In this document: one piece after another, positions 42,340 to 52,370 of the stretch
Layout of the letters: every line of letters begins with the position of its first letter
How positions within the stretch are numbered: position 1 is the stretch's first letter
Assembly: GCF_013343235.1 (NCBI RefSeq)
Contig: NZ_CP040094.1
Span: 7,063,001-7,127,000 of the forward strand
From: Nostoc sp. TCL240-02
GTDB taxonomy: Bacteria > Cyanobacteriota > Cyanobacteriia > Cyanobacteriales > Nostocaceae
Length of the DNA: 64,000 nt
Reading direction: 5' to 3'
Position numbers and translations under genes: made by a program
The notes under the pieces: model-generated
Seen by the model: the letters and a program-made list of their open reading frames with translations, nothing else
Database searches by the model: none
Told to the model about the DNA's origin: nothing

Positions 42340-43635
42340 TTAATTCTTGGACTTGAGTAGTAGATAAAATAATTGTCCATTGCTAACTGTGACACCAGCG
42401 CGATCGCCTGCTAATTTCCCAGTACCTAAAAAATAATCTACTCTACCTGCACCTTTAATTGCGCCGCCAGTATCTTGGTCAAGAACATAGCGGCTAACGA
42501 TATGCTCCTCCAGTTTTCCGGTAGGATTAGCGAAAGGAATAGAAGCGCGAATCAACGCTAAAGCACCAGGAGGCATGAGAGATTTATCTGTAGCGATGGA
42601 ACGCTCTGCTGTTAGGGGTACGTTGATCGAACCTTGAGCTGGTTCACCGTGATTTTCTTGAAAAAAAACAAAACTGCGATCGCGCGGAATATAAATATTT
42701 AATTCTTGAGGATGCTTTTGGAAATAGTCGAGAATAATTGGCATAGTCATCCCTTGTAACGGTAATTTGCCATCATTCGCTAATTCTCGGCCGAGACTTT
42801 TGTAGTTATAAGCATTATTCCCCGCATAGCCGATCGCTGTCTGAGTCCCATCGGGAAGCTGAAGTTGGGCTGAACCTTCAATTTGAGCTAGATATGGTTC
42901 AAGGCGATCGCGAAACCAAAACAACTCTAATCCTCGTAATTTCCCTTTTGCGCCTTGTAAACCATCTGCTCCTTCTAACTCCTCTCGTGTCGGATGCGGC
43001 TTAGGCCAGGAGTTTAAATCAGGAGGTAATCGATAAACAGGATAACGATATTCTGGTGTGGGGACGCGACTAGCTGCGTAAAGCGGTTCATAATAGGCGG
43101 TGAATAAAACAGAACCTTTGGTGTCTTTACCAACTGACTGGTAAAGAACAAATTCTCGCAGGGTGGCTTGATGTAATTCTGTTGCAGAATTGGTTGTCAA
43201 AACGAGTTCACGAAATCTGTTCAAGCTTTTGAAGACGCGATCGCGTGTAATTCCAGCTACCTGGTAGTTTTGATAAGCAGTCGCAGCATTAGCCGTTTGC
43301 AGGTATTGGAGACTTTGAGCGATCGCACTCAATAGCGCCTTTTTGTCTGGTATTTCTCGATAGAGAAGTTCATCTAAACAAGAAGTATCACCTTGACAAC
43401 AAGTAATTGGTAGTCTCTGAATTAATGGTACTTTTTGCTTTTGTAGAAGTACATTTTGGTTTTCACCAGTTAAGGAAACTGGTATATCCCACTTTTTCAA
43501 CCGACATTCTGGCGGACTGAGTTCCTGATGCGCCAAAGATTGCATCCGCACCAGCAAAATCGACAAAACCACAGGTAAGCCAATAGCGATAAATTTGCTA
43601 AACTTTCCTAACTCAGCAAGTGTCTTTTTCATCAA
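42340..43635 (-). CDS. mltA: Membrane-bound lytic murein transglycosylase A
   Basis: A 431-residue MltA family enzyme that cleaves peptidoglycan glycan strands to form 1,6-anhydromuramic ends. Family features: an N-terminal hydrophobic segment (FIAIGLPVVLSILLVRMQSLA), FTAYYEPLYAASRVPTPEYRYP, DRLEPYLAQIEGSAQLQLPDG, YFQKHPQELNI, and the 3D-domain catalytic stretch VLDQDTGGAIKGAGRVDYFLG containing the essential Asp residues. No lipobox is evident, so it may be anchored by its N-terminal helix. Confidence 0.92.
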   Translation of the reverse strand: MMKKTLAELGKFSKFIAIGLPVVLSILLVRMQSLAHQELSPPECRLKKWDIPVSLTGENQNVLLQKQKVPLIQRLPITCCQGDTSCLDELLYREIPDKKALLSAIAQSLQYLQTANAATAYQNYQVAGITRDRVFKSLNRFRELVLTTNSATELHQATLREFVLYQSVGKDTKGSVLFTAYYEPLYAASRVPTPEYRYPVYRLPPDLNSWPKPHPTREELEGADGLQGAKGKLRGLELFWFRDRLEPYLAQIEGSAQLQLPDGTQTAIGYAGNNAYNYKSLGRELANDGKLPLQGMTMPIILDYFQKHPQELNIYIPRDRSFVFFQENHGEPAQGSINVPLTAERSIATDKSLMPPGALALIRASIPFANPTGKLEEHIVSRYVLDQDTGGAIKGAGRVDYFLGTGKLAGDRAGVTVSNGQLFYLLLKSKN

Positions 43636-43757
43636 AATTCAAAATTTTTGAGATTATCCCACTTCGCTCAAATTCAAAAACCAAACCGCAAAGCGAGAGT
43701 CATTAGTCATTCATTCTCTGTGCCATGCCCAATGCCCAATGCCCCATTCCCAATAAC

Positions 43758-45104
43758 TTATTCATTCATATTACGATAAGTCGCAACTGCGGAAGGCGAT
43801 ATCCGGTTCAAATATCGGAAGATCCAATATTTGAAAATGGTATCTAAAATCACGGGAAATGTAGCAATAAATAAGAAGATAAAATCTCGATTCGCTGGTA
43901 ATCCCCAATGACGTGATACACCTTCTAAGAGTACTTCCCAACCATGAGGAGAGTGGAAACCTACAAATATATCAGTAAACAAAATAATGATAAATGCCTT
44001 GGCACTATCACTAAGTCCATAAACAATGTTATCAAAGAAATCTTTGACTACAGCAATAGAAGACTTACTGACAAGCAAAAGCCAGATAAAAGCACCTACC
44101 GAAAACATATCTGCAAAAACATTTTTGATCGCATTAGAGCTTTCATGACGAAATTCTTCAGCAAGCTCTACAGCCTTGTTTGCCATTTTAGCTTCCATCT
44201 GTTCAGACGACAGTGGAGGAGCATTTATAATGAGATTTTCAAACTTGAGTTTTTCTTCAAATCTTTCTAATTCTTCAAGGGCTTCCTCTTCCATTTCTGA
44301 GTTGATGAATATCTGCATCTTGTCACTACTTCTAAAATGCTCAACAGATGGCCCGACTACGAAAGCTTTTGCTATCTGATGTGTCAAAAGTGGTATGATA
44401 ATTAATAGTAAAATAAACCTGATAGATATTATTGTTCTTCTTTGAGTCTGACGGAAATTCTGAATTACTTCTTTTTCAGAATTAGGGTCTAATTCAACTT
44501 GCAGACGAGTGATAGTGCTTAAAATAGAACGAGGTAAAACGCCTGTTGTATCTACTTTACTCTTTGGTTTTGGTTTTTTCTCCGAGTCTTGAGTTGGTAT
44601 TTTGGGTGGTAACGTTGGAGTATTGACGAGCAGCAATTTATCATCAGATATGGCAGAGTTAATTGGTAGATTTGGAGGTTGGACTGCTAAAGCATTAGAA
44701 GTTATTTGATCGGAACTTATGCTGTATTTGGATATAACTTGATCGATAAAGTTTAGCTTTTCCAAAACCAAAGAAGGACTGGGATGTTCTATACCTGCTT
44801 TTTGAGCAGCTTTTTGATTCTCTTCATTTAGAAACCAACGGCTTGCTCTAAACTCTGTCAGCCGCATCTTAGCAATTTTTAAAAGCTTGTTGAGGTCTGA
44901 CTCAAAATAATCCATCACGCTGTTACTGTACGTGGCTGAACCAATGTCTATTTTATTACCACTGAAATGCTTATCTTCTATTTCCTTAATCTTTAATGCT
45001 GCATCGTAAGCTTCATGTAAAGAACGTTCAGGAGTCTGTAAGTACCATCGATAAGCAGCAAGTAAAAAAGAATAGATTTTTTGGCTAAAAACAGAATTTT
45101 TCAT
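43758..45104 (-). CDS. pcxA: Proton extrusion protein PcxA (CemA homologue)
   Basis: About 448 residues, homologous to cyanobacterial PcxA/CotA and chloroplast CemA, needed for light-induced proton extrusion. The N-terminal soluble part (YSFLLAAYRWYLQTPERSL) is followed by a Pro/Lys-rich linker and the CemA-like membrane domain: a helix at ISIRFILLLIIIPLLTHQIA, a coiled loop, then ADMFSVGAFIWLLLVSKSSI and a GLSDSAKAFIIILFTDIFVGFHSPHGW signature (shown in parts), ending in FDTIFKYWIFRYLNRISPSAV-like sequence. The ATG at 45104 is chosen over a TTG at 45113. Divergent from the ATPase gene at 45192. Confidence 0.9.
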   Translation of the reverse strand: MKNSVFSQKIYSFLLAAYRWYLQTPERSLHEAYDAALKIKEIEDKHFSGNKIDIGSATYSNSVMDYFESDLNKLLKIAKMRLTEFRASRWFLNEENQKAAQKAGIEHPSPSLVLEKLNFIDQVISKYSISSDQITSNALAVQPPNLPINSAISDDKLLLVNTPTLPPKIPTQDSEKKPKPKSKVDTTGVLPRSILSTITRLQVELDPNSEKEVIQNFRQTQRRTIISIRFILLLIIIPLLTHQIAKAFVVGPSVEHFRSSDKMQIFINSEMEEEALEELERFEEKLKFENLIINAPPLSSEQMEAKMANKAVELAEEFRHESSNAIKNVFADMFSVGAFIWLLLVSKSSIAVVKDFFDNIVYGLSDSAKAFIIILFTDIFVGFHSPHGWEVLLEGVSRHWGLPANRDFIFLFIATFPVILDTIFKYWIFRYLNRISPSAVATYRNMNE

Positions 45105-45191
45105 TGGAAACAATCATCCAGCATTATTTGGTGATTCTTAACCTTAAGTTAACCCACGAGGTATATTAGCAAATCTACAAGGAGAAAGTTT

Positions 45192-47366
45192 GTGGTTTCT
45201 CATTCGGTTTGGATTGTTGGCACTAGTCGCACTGGTAAGACGGCTCGCTTGGTAGAGCAATTTTGTAGTTGGGTACAACCTGAAAAGCAGCATATTGAAT
45301 TATTTTATACTAATAAACAAGCACGTAAAAAAGGCGAACGCATACCTGAATTTTTATATCTTAAACAAACAGAGCCAGGAGTTTTAGTCTTAGCTGCCAA
45401 TGATGATAATCGTCGAGAGTTGGGGGATATCATTGTTACATCCACATTAGGGAAATATCCGGTACGTGCCAAGACACCGCTAGGCTTTTTCCAGGATGAA
45501 GTTATTTTATTTTGGCCGTTGCTAATTAACTCGTTGAACCTGAAGGCCCAGTTTCCGGTAAGGTTGCGGCCAGAAACGGAACAAGAGTTAGCAACCAAAC
45601 TCTGGCGTTCCCAGTTAGACGAAGAAATTTTACGAGTTGCGGGAGTGAATGAGTCGCGCTTGGTGCGTCGCATTTTAGACTTATTGCAATTAGCTGCTTA
45701 CAGTGGTGTACATTGCGAAAATATTGCCCAGATTTTGACAAAGGGTCTGGGGGAAAATACTACAACTTTAGAGCCAGAATTTTTGGCATCTTTGCTCATT
45801 GATTGGCGTAACTGGTGTTTAGAGAGGGGGTTACTAACTTATGGCATTATTACCGAACTCTATAGTCAATATTTATTAAGCGATCGCAACTACCAACAGC
45901 ACCTAACTAAACGCTATCAAGCAGTATTGGCAGATGATGTTGACGATTATCCTAGCGTAGCGCGTCTTTTGTTTGAATTGCTATTAAATCGAGGCGCAAT
46001 TGGCGCGTTTAGCTACAATCCCGACGGTGCAGTGCGATTGGGATTGGGAGCAGATCCCAAATATCTAGAAGGATTAGCAAAGCGTTGTCGGGTAGAAATC
46101 TTAAACGAGCCGCCTCCAGAGTCTCTGGGAGAACAAGCTAAACAGATGGTGGAATTAGTCACAGAACCAATGGTGTTGGTGAGTTTACCTGAGATTGTGC
46201 ATTCCATTCAAACTACCTCCCGCGCTCAACTATTGCGACAAACAGCCGAGGTAATTGCTGATGCTATCCAATCGCAGCAAGTACAAGCAGAAGAAGTAGC
46301 GATTATTGCACCAGGTTTAGATGCGATCGCTCGTTATACTCTAGTAGAAATCCTCGTCAAGCAAAACATCCAGGTAGAATCGCTCAATGACCAACGTCCT
46401 TTAATTAGTTCACCCGTCATTCGCGCCTTACTCACCATGCTGGCACTAGTTTATCCAGGCTTGGGTCGCCTCGTAGAACGCGATGCCGTGGCTGAAATGC
46501 TAGTTGTATTGAGTAGAAAACAACAAGCACCAGAAAACTCCACAGACGCGATGAATCGCGTTACCGATATCGATCCGGTACGCGCTGGTTTAATAGCAGA
46601 TTACTGCTTTGTACCCCATCCCGATCGCCCCAACTTGCTACCAGTGTCAGCCTTCGAGCGCTGGGATAGAATCGGCTATGCGGCTACTACAGCCTATAAT
46701 GAAATATTGGAGTGGTTAGAACAGCAGCGATCGCAACAAGAACTGCGGTTAATTCCCAGTCCTATTTCCCTATTAGATAGAGCAATTCAGCGTTTTTTGT
46801 GGAATGGTAGCAATCTCCCCTACGAACAACTAGCAGCACTGCGGGAATTATTAGAAACCGCCCAACACTACTGGGAAATTGACACTAGGTTACGACAAAT
46901 CGCCCCAGTTGAGACAACGCCTCAGACAACTATTATTGAATTTATTCAACTACTGCGACGTGGTACAATCACTGCGAACCCTTACCCTGTGCGTCCTATT
47001 GGTGGAGCCAGAAAGGCCGTCACCTTAGCAACTATATTTCAATATCGGTCTAGTAGGCGATCACACCGTTGGCATTTTTGGCTGGATGCTGGTTCACCTC
47101 TTTGGGCCAAAGGTGGCGCAGCGACGTTATTTGGTGCGCCGTTTTTTTTGCAAGACAGGTTAGGCGAACCTTGGACAGCAGAAGATGAAAAATTGGCAGA
47201 AGAAGAACGACTACGGAGGATTTTGACAGATTTACTATCTCGCGTATCCGAGAGAGTTTATTTGTGTCACAGCGATTTAGCCGTAAATGGACAAGAGCAA
47301 TTAGGGCCGTTATTACCTTTAGTCAATGCTTGTGTAACAGTTATTTCTGAGGCTACTGTTAAGTAA
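45192..47366 (+). CDS. UvrD/AddB-like ATPase of unknown role
   Basis: A 724-residue protein starting with a P-loop (VWIVGTSRTGKT). It has helicase-like features scattered along the chain: QAVLADDVDDYPSVARLLFE (Walker B-like DD), VAIIAPGLDAIARYT (motif IV-like), and a C-terminal block LYLCHSDLAVNGQEQLGP-like. It resembles UvrD/PcrA-related, RecB/AddB-type proteins common in cyanobacteria; strand-separating activity is not established. GTG start at 45192 with AGGAGAAA about 8 bases upstream. A hairpin follows its stop codon. Confidence 0.65.
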   Translation: MVSHSVWIVGTSRTGKTARLVEQFCSWVQPEKQHIELFYTNKQARKKGERIPEFLYLKQTEPGVLVLAANDDNRRELGDIIVTSTLGKYPVRAKTPLGFFQDEVILFWPLLINSLNLKAQFPVRLRPETEQELATKLWRSQLDEEILRVAGVNESRLVRRILDLLQLAAYSGVHCENIAQILTKGLGENTTTLEPEFLASLLIDWRNWCLERGLLTYGIITELYSQYLLSDRNYQQHLTKRYQAVLADDVDDYPSVARLLFELLLNRGAIGAFSYNPDGAVRLGLGADPKYLEGLAKRCRVEILNEPPPESLGEQAKQMVELVTEPMVLVSLPEIVHSIQTTSRAQLLRQTAEVIADAIQSQQVQAEEVAIIAPGLDAIARYTLVEILVKQNIQVESLNDQRPLISSPVIRALLTMLALVYPGLGRLVERDAVAEMLVVLSRKQQAPENSTDAMNRVTDIDPVRAGLIADYCFVPHPDRPNLLPVSAFERWDRIGYAATTAYNEILEWLEQQRSQQELRLIPSPISLLDRAIQRFLWNGSNLPYEQLAALRELLETAQHYWEIDTRLRQIAPVETTPQTTIIEFIQLLRRGTITANPYPVRPIGGARKAVTLATIFQYRSSRRSHRWHFWLDAGSPLWAKGGAATLFGAPFFLQDRLGEPWTAEDEKLAEEERLRRILTDLLSRVSERVYLCHSDLAVNGQEQLGPLLPLVNACVTVISEATVK

Positions 47367-47369
47367 TGT

Positions 47370-47909
47370 TCAGATCCCCGACTTCTTTAAGAAGTTGGAG
47401 ATCTTGTTGTAATATATCTGTTTGTATTTAGTAGTAATTGCCCCCTTTTTTACATACAAGTTTGGGGTTGATATTTGGAAATTTCGCGACTGTGGTTGAG
47501 TCGGAAAAGGAGAGCGAGGAAGGACTTTATCACGCCTTAAGAGCAAAGGAATACTGAGAAGTCCCAAAACAATTACTACTCCAGTCATTATCCAAACGAT
47601 GATCCTATTTGGTTTATAATCTGCTCGTTCAATTTGCCAGAAAACTTGGTTGTATCGCCACGCGGCTAATGCAACAGCCAAAATTCCAAAAACTACCAAA
47701 GCAATACCCAAATTTTCCGAGTTGGATAATGGATTTACCTGAGTTTCTTGTTGAGTAATAGCAATATTCAGCTGTTGCAGAAATATACCAAATCGCGCAA
47801 TAGCAAAACCAAAACCAATCAATGAAATAGAAGTACGTAGCCAAGCTAGAAAAGTACGTTCGTTCGCTTGATGCTCCCTTTGACGATCAATTTTTGGTAT
47901 TTTATCCAT
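47370..47909 (-). CDS. DUF202 family membrane protein
   Basis: A 179-residue protein: QANERTFLAWLRTSISLIGFG (the DUF202 signature) with a helix, then two more (LGIALVVFGILAVALAAW and VWIMTGVVIVLGLLSIPLLL). Function unknown. DUF202 proteins usually end soon after the third helix. Here about 45 further residues of low-complexity sequence follow, and the last codons (SNFLKKSGI) are read through a hairpin that looks like a terminator. The original stop may have been lost. Confidence 0.75.
   Translation of the reverse strand: MDKIPKIDRQREHQANERTFLAWLRTSISLIGFGFAIARFGIFLQQLNIAITQQETQVNPLSNSENLGIALVVFGILAVALAAWRYNQVFWQIERADYKPNRIIVWIMTGVVIVLGLLSIPLLLRRDKVLPRSPFPTQPQSRNFQISTPNLYVKKGAITTKYKQIYYNKISNFLKKSGI
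47372..47404. terminator. Terminator-like hairpin between convergent genes
   Basis: AGATCCCCGACTTCTT (47372-47387) pairs with AAGAAGTTGGAGATCT (47389-47404) apart from one mismatch and one G-T pair; the innermost pairs must open to give a loop. It lies right after the ATPase stop codon and inside the last codons of the convergent DUF202 gene. Confidence 0.65.
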
Positions 47910-48079
47910 GAGTACTTCTGACGACTACTTACTCTTGAAAAGTATTCATAATGATGAATAGCATGAACTAGCGCCACAAGTTCAACACAAGCTAGTCAGG
48001 GCTAAGAGAAAACCCCAAGCGATCGCTAGAATCTTTACAATAGTAAATAAGGTAAAGATATATATCAGAGTCAAAATCA

Positions 48080-48748
48080 ATGGCACTATTCGGATTTGGC
48101 AAAAAGCAAGTTATGCCCACACCAGAAGAAGCTTTATCAGGAAGGGCACAGTCTATGTCGGTACCTGCTGCTCATTATGTCAACAAGAATCCTTTAAAAG
48201 CTCCTTATCCCGATGGATTAGAGAAAGCGATTTTTGGCTTGGGCTGTTTTTGGGGTGCAGAACGCAAATTTTGGCAACTTAAAGGAGTTTACAGCACCGC
48301 AGTGGGTTACGCTGCTGGATTTACACCCAACCCCACTTATGAAGAGGTATGTAGTGGGCGAACCGGTCACAATGAAGTGGTATTGGTTGTGTTTGATCCC
48401 AAAATCATTAGTTATTCTGAACTGCTCAAAGTCTTTTGGGAAAGCCACAATCCTACCCAAGGGATGCGCCAAGGTAATGATGCTGGCACTCAATACCGTT
48501 CGGGAATTTATGTATATTCTGAAAGCCAAAAGCAGCTAGCAGAAGCATCACGGGAAGCTTATCAGCAAGCTCTCAACGATGCAGGCTATGGCAAGATTAC
48601 TACAGAAATCTTGGATGCACCGGAATTCTATTACGCCGAAGCCTACCATCAGCAATACCTGGCTAAAAATCCTAATGGGTATTGTGGTTTAGGAGGGACA
48701 AATGTTTCTTGTCCCGTAGGTGTAGTTGAATCGCAAGTGAGCGGTTAG
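48080..48748 (+). CDS. msrA: Peptide-methionine (S)-S-oxide reductase MsrA
   Basis: A 222-residue MsrA repairing oxidised methionine. The catalytic motif GCFWG is at residues 55-59, with Cys56 as nucleophile. Other family features: [45 protein letters not shown] (shown as landmark), [20 protein letters not shown], with a further C-terminal Cys in NVSCPVG as resolving candidate. The ATG at 48080 gives an N-terminal extension of about 50 residues common in cyanobacterial MsrA. Confidence 0.94.
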   Translation: MALFGFGKKQVMPTPEEALSGRAQSMSVPAAHYVNKNPLKAPYPDGLEKAIFGLGCFWGAERKFWQLKGVYSTAVGYAAGFTPNPTYEEVCSGRTGHNEVVLVVFDPKIISYSELLKVFWESHNPTQGMRQGNDAGTQYRSGIYVYSESQKQLAEASREAYQQALNDAGYGKITTEILDAPEFYYAEAYHQQYLAKNPNGYCGLGGTNVSCPVGVVESQVSG

Positions 48749-48832
48749 AAGAAAGCAAGGGGAAAAGGGGCAGGGGGAGCAGGGGAAGAAGGGCTATTGA
48801 TTATTACCCAATGCCCAATTCCCAATGCCCAA
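48749..48832. repeat. G-rich/C-rich interspersed low-complexity repeat
   Basis: A short gap between convergent genes with AAGGGGAAAAGGGGCAGGGG-type purine sequence, then CCAATGCCCAATTCCCAATG. Same family as the repeats at 12965 and 59100, but without the long inverted pyrimidine half. Confidence 0.5.
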
Positions 48833-50026
48833 CTAAAATGCAGCTTTGAGCAAAGCGATCGCTCGAACCCACAGCATAATACTAATAGGCGCTCCAATGA
48901 GAATACCAGCGATCGCCCAGCCTCTTTGATGGGCTTTGAATTGTTCAATACTGCGCCACTGCCTACTTTTCCAAGCCCATTCATTGCCTTTGGCACCGAG
49001 TGCGATCGCCATTAACCACCAACCATGTGGTACAAAACAGAATAGCCCATACCATACCTGATTCGGCCACATCCACAACCAAGGCATGAGAAATGCGCCC
49101 CAGTTCCAACCGAGAATTTCCTCTGGGACTGTTTCATTTTGATTACTTATGCCGCATCCAGAATTGTTAATTATTTCTCTTAACGGTAAAAGCTGACTTC
49201 TGTTTGCAGATTTCACAGCCAGACCAGATTTTAGAGCATTCAACGCTTGGCGGGCATCAGTAAACCGTTGTTCGGGAGCGGGTTCTATTAACTTTTGTAG
49301 CCAACTGGCAAAACTAGGACTGAGATTAACTCGCTCTATAAATTGCAGCCGCAAATCCTGCTGAGGTAAATCAGAGGGGCAAGTCCCAGTCAGCAAATGA
49401 ATCAGAGTCGCACCCAGTGCATAGAGGTCTGAAGCTGGAACTGCTCGACCACCAAATTGTTCCATTGGGGCATAACCATAAGTACCCACAACGGTAAAAG
49501 TAACGCCTTCTCTTGCCGCTTTATCTTGCACTGCGCCAAAATCAACTAAATAAATCCGATTATCTTCGCCCCAGATTAAATTACTCGGTTTTATATCTCT
49601 ATGTAACACCCCTGGGTTTAACTCATGTAAATACATGAGAATATTTAAAATCTCACCAGCGATTTTTCTCGCTCGCTTTTCAGTAAACCTTTTGCCAAGA
49701 GCAAGTTTTTCTTTAAGCGACTCACCAGGAATATATTGTTGTATTAAGCCAAACCAGAGAGTGCGATCGTCGATACAAAAATAATCTATATATCTAGGAA
49801 TGCGGGGATGATTTAGCTGTTTAAGAATTTGTGCTTCCCTCTCAAAAAGTTTCAAATCATCCCACTGTATATTACCGCCAAAGGCTAAAAGTTTGACCAC
49901 AACGGTCGAATTTTCGCCATCAGAGGCTAGTAAATCCTTTGCAAGCCAAGTTTGACGAATTCCATTGTTACCAAGTTGGTGTTGGATTTGATAACGATCT
50001 TGTAATATCTGTTCTGGTTGCAGCAT
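48833..50026 (-). CDS. Ser/Thr protein kinase with C-terminal membrane domain
   Basis: A 397-residue protein. Kinase domain residues 10-270: a degenerate Gly loop LGNNGIRQTWLAKD, Lys in VVVKLLAF, HRDIKPSNLIW (canonical Lys, unlike the 6.5-9 kb pair), VDFGAV, and GTYGYAPMEQFGG. The C-terminal region has Trp-rich membrane segments (WNWGAFLMPWLWMWPNQVWYG) and a final helix (GILIGAPISIMLWVRAIALL). It is probably a membrane-tethered cytoplasmic kinase. It lies upstream of the 3' end of msrA in convergent orientation; substrate unknown. Confidence 0.88.
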   Translation of the reverse strand: MLQPEQILQDRYQIQHQLGNNGIRQTWLAKDLLASDGENSTVVVKLLAFGGNIQWDDLKLFEREAQILKQLNHPRIPRYIDYFCIDDRTLWFGLIQQYIPGESLKEKLALGKRFTEKRARKIAGEILNILMYLHELNPGVLHRDIKPSNLIWGEDNRIYLVDFGAVQDKAAREGVTFTVVGTYGYAPMEQFGGRAVPASDLYALGATLIHLLTGTCPSDLPQQDLRLQFIERVNLSPSFASWLQKLIEPAPEQRFTDARQALNALKSGLAVKSANRSQLLPLREIINNSGCGISNQNETVPEEILGWNWGAFLMPWLWMWPNQVWYGLFCFVPHGWWLMAIALGAKGNEWAWKSRQWRSIEQFKAHQRGWAIAGILIGAPISIMLWVRAIALLKAAF

Positions 50027-50069
50027 CTTACACCTGCTGGCAGTTTACGCCGATCTGATTCCCTTATAT

Positions 50070-51164
50070 TCAAGGATAGTCATTATCTAGAGAAATTGTG
50101 GGAATGAGATAATTTTTGCGATAGTAAGCTTGATATTCCGCAGACAGCAGAGGTTCCCACCAATCACGATGATTGAGATACCATTCAACTGTTAAACGTA
50201 AACCCTCAGCAATCGTTACAGAAGGTGTCCAACCAAGCTGAGTTTTAATTTTGTTCGCATTAATTGCATATCTCCGATCGTGTCCCTGTCTATCCTTGAC
50301 AAAAGTAATCAAATCCTTTGCTGGACGTACTGGTAAATCAGATGCTAATTCATCCATCATTTCACACAAAAGCTGCACCAGGTTTAGATTTTCCACCTCA
50401 TTGTTGCCACCAATATTGTAGGTTTCCCCTGGTTGACCATGATTGATTACCACATCCAAAGCACGACAATGATCGACCACATAAAGCCAATCCCGCACAT
50501 TTTTACCATCGCCATAAACAGGTAATGGTTTACCTATTAAAGTGTTGATGCACATCAGAGGAATTAGCTTTTCGGGGAATTGATAAGGCCCGTAATTATT
50601 AGAACAATTTGTGATAATTGTTGGAAGTTTATAAGTATGATAATAAGCACGCACTAAGTGATCGCTACCAGCTTTGGAAGCTGAATAAGGACTATTGGGA
50701 GCGTAAGGTGTAGTTTCAGAAAAAGCTGCGTCATTTGGGCTCAAACTACCGTAGACTTCATCAGTCGAAACGTGTAGGAAACGATAATCAGATGGCTGTG
50801 CTTTAGCCTCCCAATATTGGCGAAAAGCTTCCAGCAGCGTGAAAGTTCCCACCACATTAGTTTGCACAAAAGCCGCCGGGCCAAGAATCGAACGATCGAC
50901 ATGAGATTCAGCAGCAAAATGGGCAACAGTATCTATATTTTCGGTTGATAATAGGTTGTCTATAATGGTGCGATCGCAAATATCCCCCTGCACAAACCGA
51001 AAATTCTCTTTTCCCTCAACCATCGCCAAGTTTAGACGATTCCCCGCATAAGTAAGCGCATCCAACACCACCACCCGATCGTTTGGATAAACCTGACACC
51101 AGTGATGGACAAAATTCGCCCCAATAAACCCCGCACCCCCAGTAACTAATAACCGCCGACTCAT
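50070..51164 (-). CDS. rfbB: dTDP-glucose 4,6-dehydratase
   Basis: A 364-residue extended short-chain dehydrogenase. NAD-binding TGGAGFIGANFVHHW, AAESHVDRSI, STDEVYGSL, the catalytic YSASKAGSDHLVRAY (Tyr-x3-Lys) and NNYGPYQFPEKLIPL are all diagnostic of RfbB/RmlB, which makes dTDP-4-keto-6-deoxyglucose for rhamnose and related sugars. rmlA, rmlC and rmlD are not adjacent. A glycosyltransferase gene lies next upstream on the same strand and may form one unit with it. Confidence 0.95.
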   Translation of the reverse strand: MSRRLLVTGGAGFIGANFVHHWCQVYPNDRVVVLDALTYAGNRLNLAMVEGKENFRFVQGDICDRTIIDNLLSTENIDTVAHFAAESHVDRSILGPAAFVQTNVVGTFTLLEAFRQYWEAKAQPSDYRFLHVSTDEVYGSLSPNDAAFSETTPYAPNSPYSASKAGSDHLVRAYYHTYKLPTIITNCSNNYGPYQFPEKLIPLMCINTLIGKPLPVYGDGKNVRDWLYVVDHCRALDVVINHGQPGETYNIGGNNEVENLNLVQLLCEMMDELASDLPVRPAKDLITFVKDRQGHDRRYAINANKIKTQLGWTPSVTIAEGLRLTVEWYLNHRDWWEPLLSAEYQAYYRKNYLIPTISLDNDYP

Positions 51165-51216
51165 TCAATTTCCTCTCTTCTCTCTATGATCTATGCGCCC
51201 CTGTGGTGCGTTTCTA

Positions 51217-52212
51217 TTACTTAAAATATTTCTTCCTCAGCTTTCCATATATCCTCTGAGCAAGTAATTTTGCCATACGTATTCTCGTCAAACTCTTAAT
51301 ATTGGATGGCTGTTGGATCTTGTGATCGAAAAACTCATTTAACTCATCTAGAATAACTTGGAAACGCTTAATAATATTTTCAGTCCGATGCTCAGTGAAA
51401 AAATCTTCAGATAAACTAAAATTTGCTGAAGAATCAATCATTTTCAGAATACGTTGCACATCATATTCTTGAGAATATCCAGCAATTTTATAACAATTAA
51501 ATCCAGGATCTAAGTAATCTGCCAGTCCTCCGTTAACACTAGAAAATACTTGACAACCACAGGCAAGAGCTTCCATTGGTTGTAGACCAAATCCTTCACT
51601 AACGCCCTGTTGTGCCCAGTACTCAGCCGAATCATAGAGGTAAACCTTAGCTCGGTTAAACAGTCCGGGTAAATCCTCTATGTATGAATCAACAACCAAT
51701 ACTTTACAACGTTTTTGCAACGCTGGAATCAATTCTTTAATTAAATACTCAGAAGATTTTCGAGCCTGGACTAAAACATCAATATCCCGTTCCAGACCTA
51801 AATTTTGGAACTCATCAGAAATTTGATTGGGCAAATAATAAATCAGAGAATTAGGTGATTTTTCTCCCCAATATCCCATTGTATAGCGGCTAACAGTAAC
51901 AATCGGAATACTTGCAGGTAGTCTAAATGGATAACCTGGACTATGTGCATGATAAACCACATTGTATTGCTTAAGTTTAGCCACAAGTTGAGCTATATCA
52001 AATCCCCAACTAATGACAAAAATTACATCACTTAAATTTTTCTCTTTTAGTAAATCATCAATAAAAAGCTTATCTTTTTCTCGCTGACGGTAAGTTACAA
52101 CATCAGCACTACAGAAATTCTGAGCTAGATTAAGTGCTTTTAACTCAGCCCAAAGACCACCACAGGCAAATTTGCCATCTGTACCGGGGAGTAAGAAGTA
52201 AAGTTTTCTCAT
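51217..52212 (-). CDS. Glycosyltransferase (GT4-like)
   Basis: A 331-residue protein with a GT-B layout: an N-terminal half (LPGTDGKFACGGLWAELKA, VVYHAHSPGYPFRLPASI) and a C-terminal nucleotide-sugar half with the family 4 signature AQQGVSEGFGLQPMEALACG, where the E-x7-E motif is visible as EGFGLQPME. No signal peptide, so a cytoplasmic enzyme. Donor and acceptor unknown; the adjacent rfbB gene suggests a deoxysugar-containing surface polysaccharide (inference). Confidence 0.8.
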   Translation of the reverse strand: MRKLYFLLPGTDGKFACGGLWAELKALNLAQNFCSADVVTYRQREKDKLFIDDLLKEKNLSDVIFVISWGFDIAQLVAKLKQYNVVYHAHSPGYPFRLPASIPIVTVSRYTMGYWGEKSPNSLIYYLPNQISDEFQNLGLERDIDVLVQARKSSEYLIKELIPALQKRCKVLVVDSYIEDLPGLFNRAKVYLYDSAEYWAQQGVSEGFGLQPMEALACGCQVFSSVNGGLADYLDPGFNCYKIAGYSQEYDVQRILKMIDSSANFSLSEDFFTEHRTENIIKRFQVILDELNEFFDHKIQQPSNIKSLTRIRMAKLLAQRIYGKLRKKYFK

Positions 52213-52214
52213 AA

Positions 52215-52370
52215 TTTTATTAGGGCATTAGGAATTGGAATTGGGCATTGAGAAGAGACATAGTAGACAAGGAAGAGGGGGTAGACAAGGAAGAAACTTG
52301 AATAATTCTCCCCTTGTCTTCCCTGTCCCCCTGCTCCCTTGCTCCCCCTGCTCCCCTGCTCCCTCTCATT
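52215..52370. repeat. GC-skewed interspersed palindromic repeat
   Basis: A purine-rich half (AGACAAGGAAGAGGG...), an AT core (CTTGAATAATTCTCC) and a pyrimidine-rich half (CCTTGTCTTCCCTGTCCCC). It is nearly the same element as at 12965-13118. It lies between two genes on the same strand, so it is not restricted to convergent 3' ends. Confidence 0.65.
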
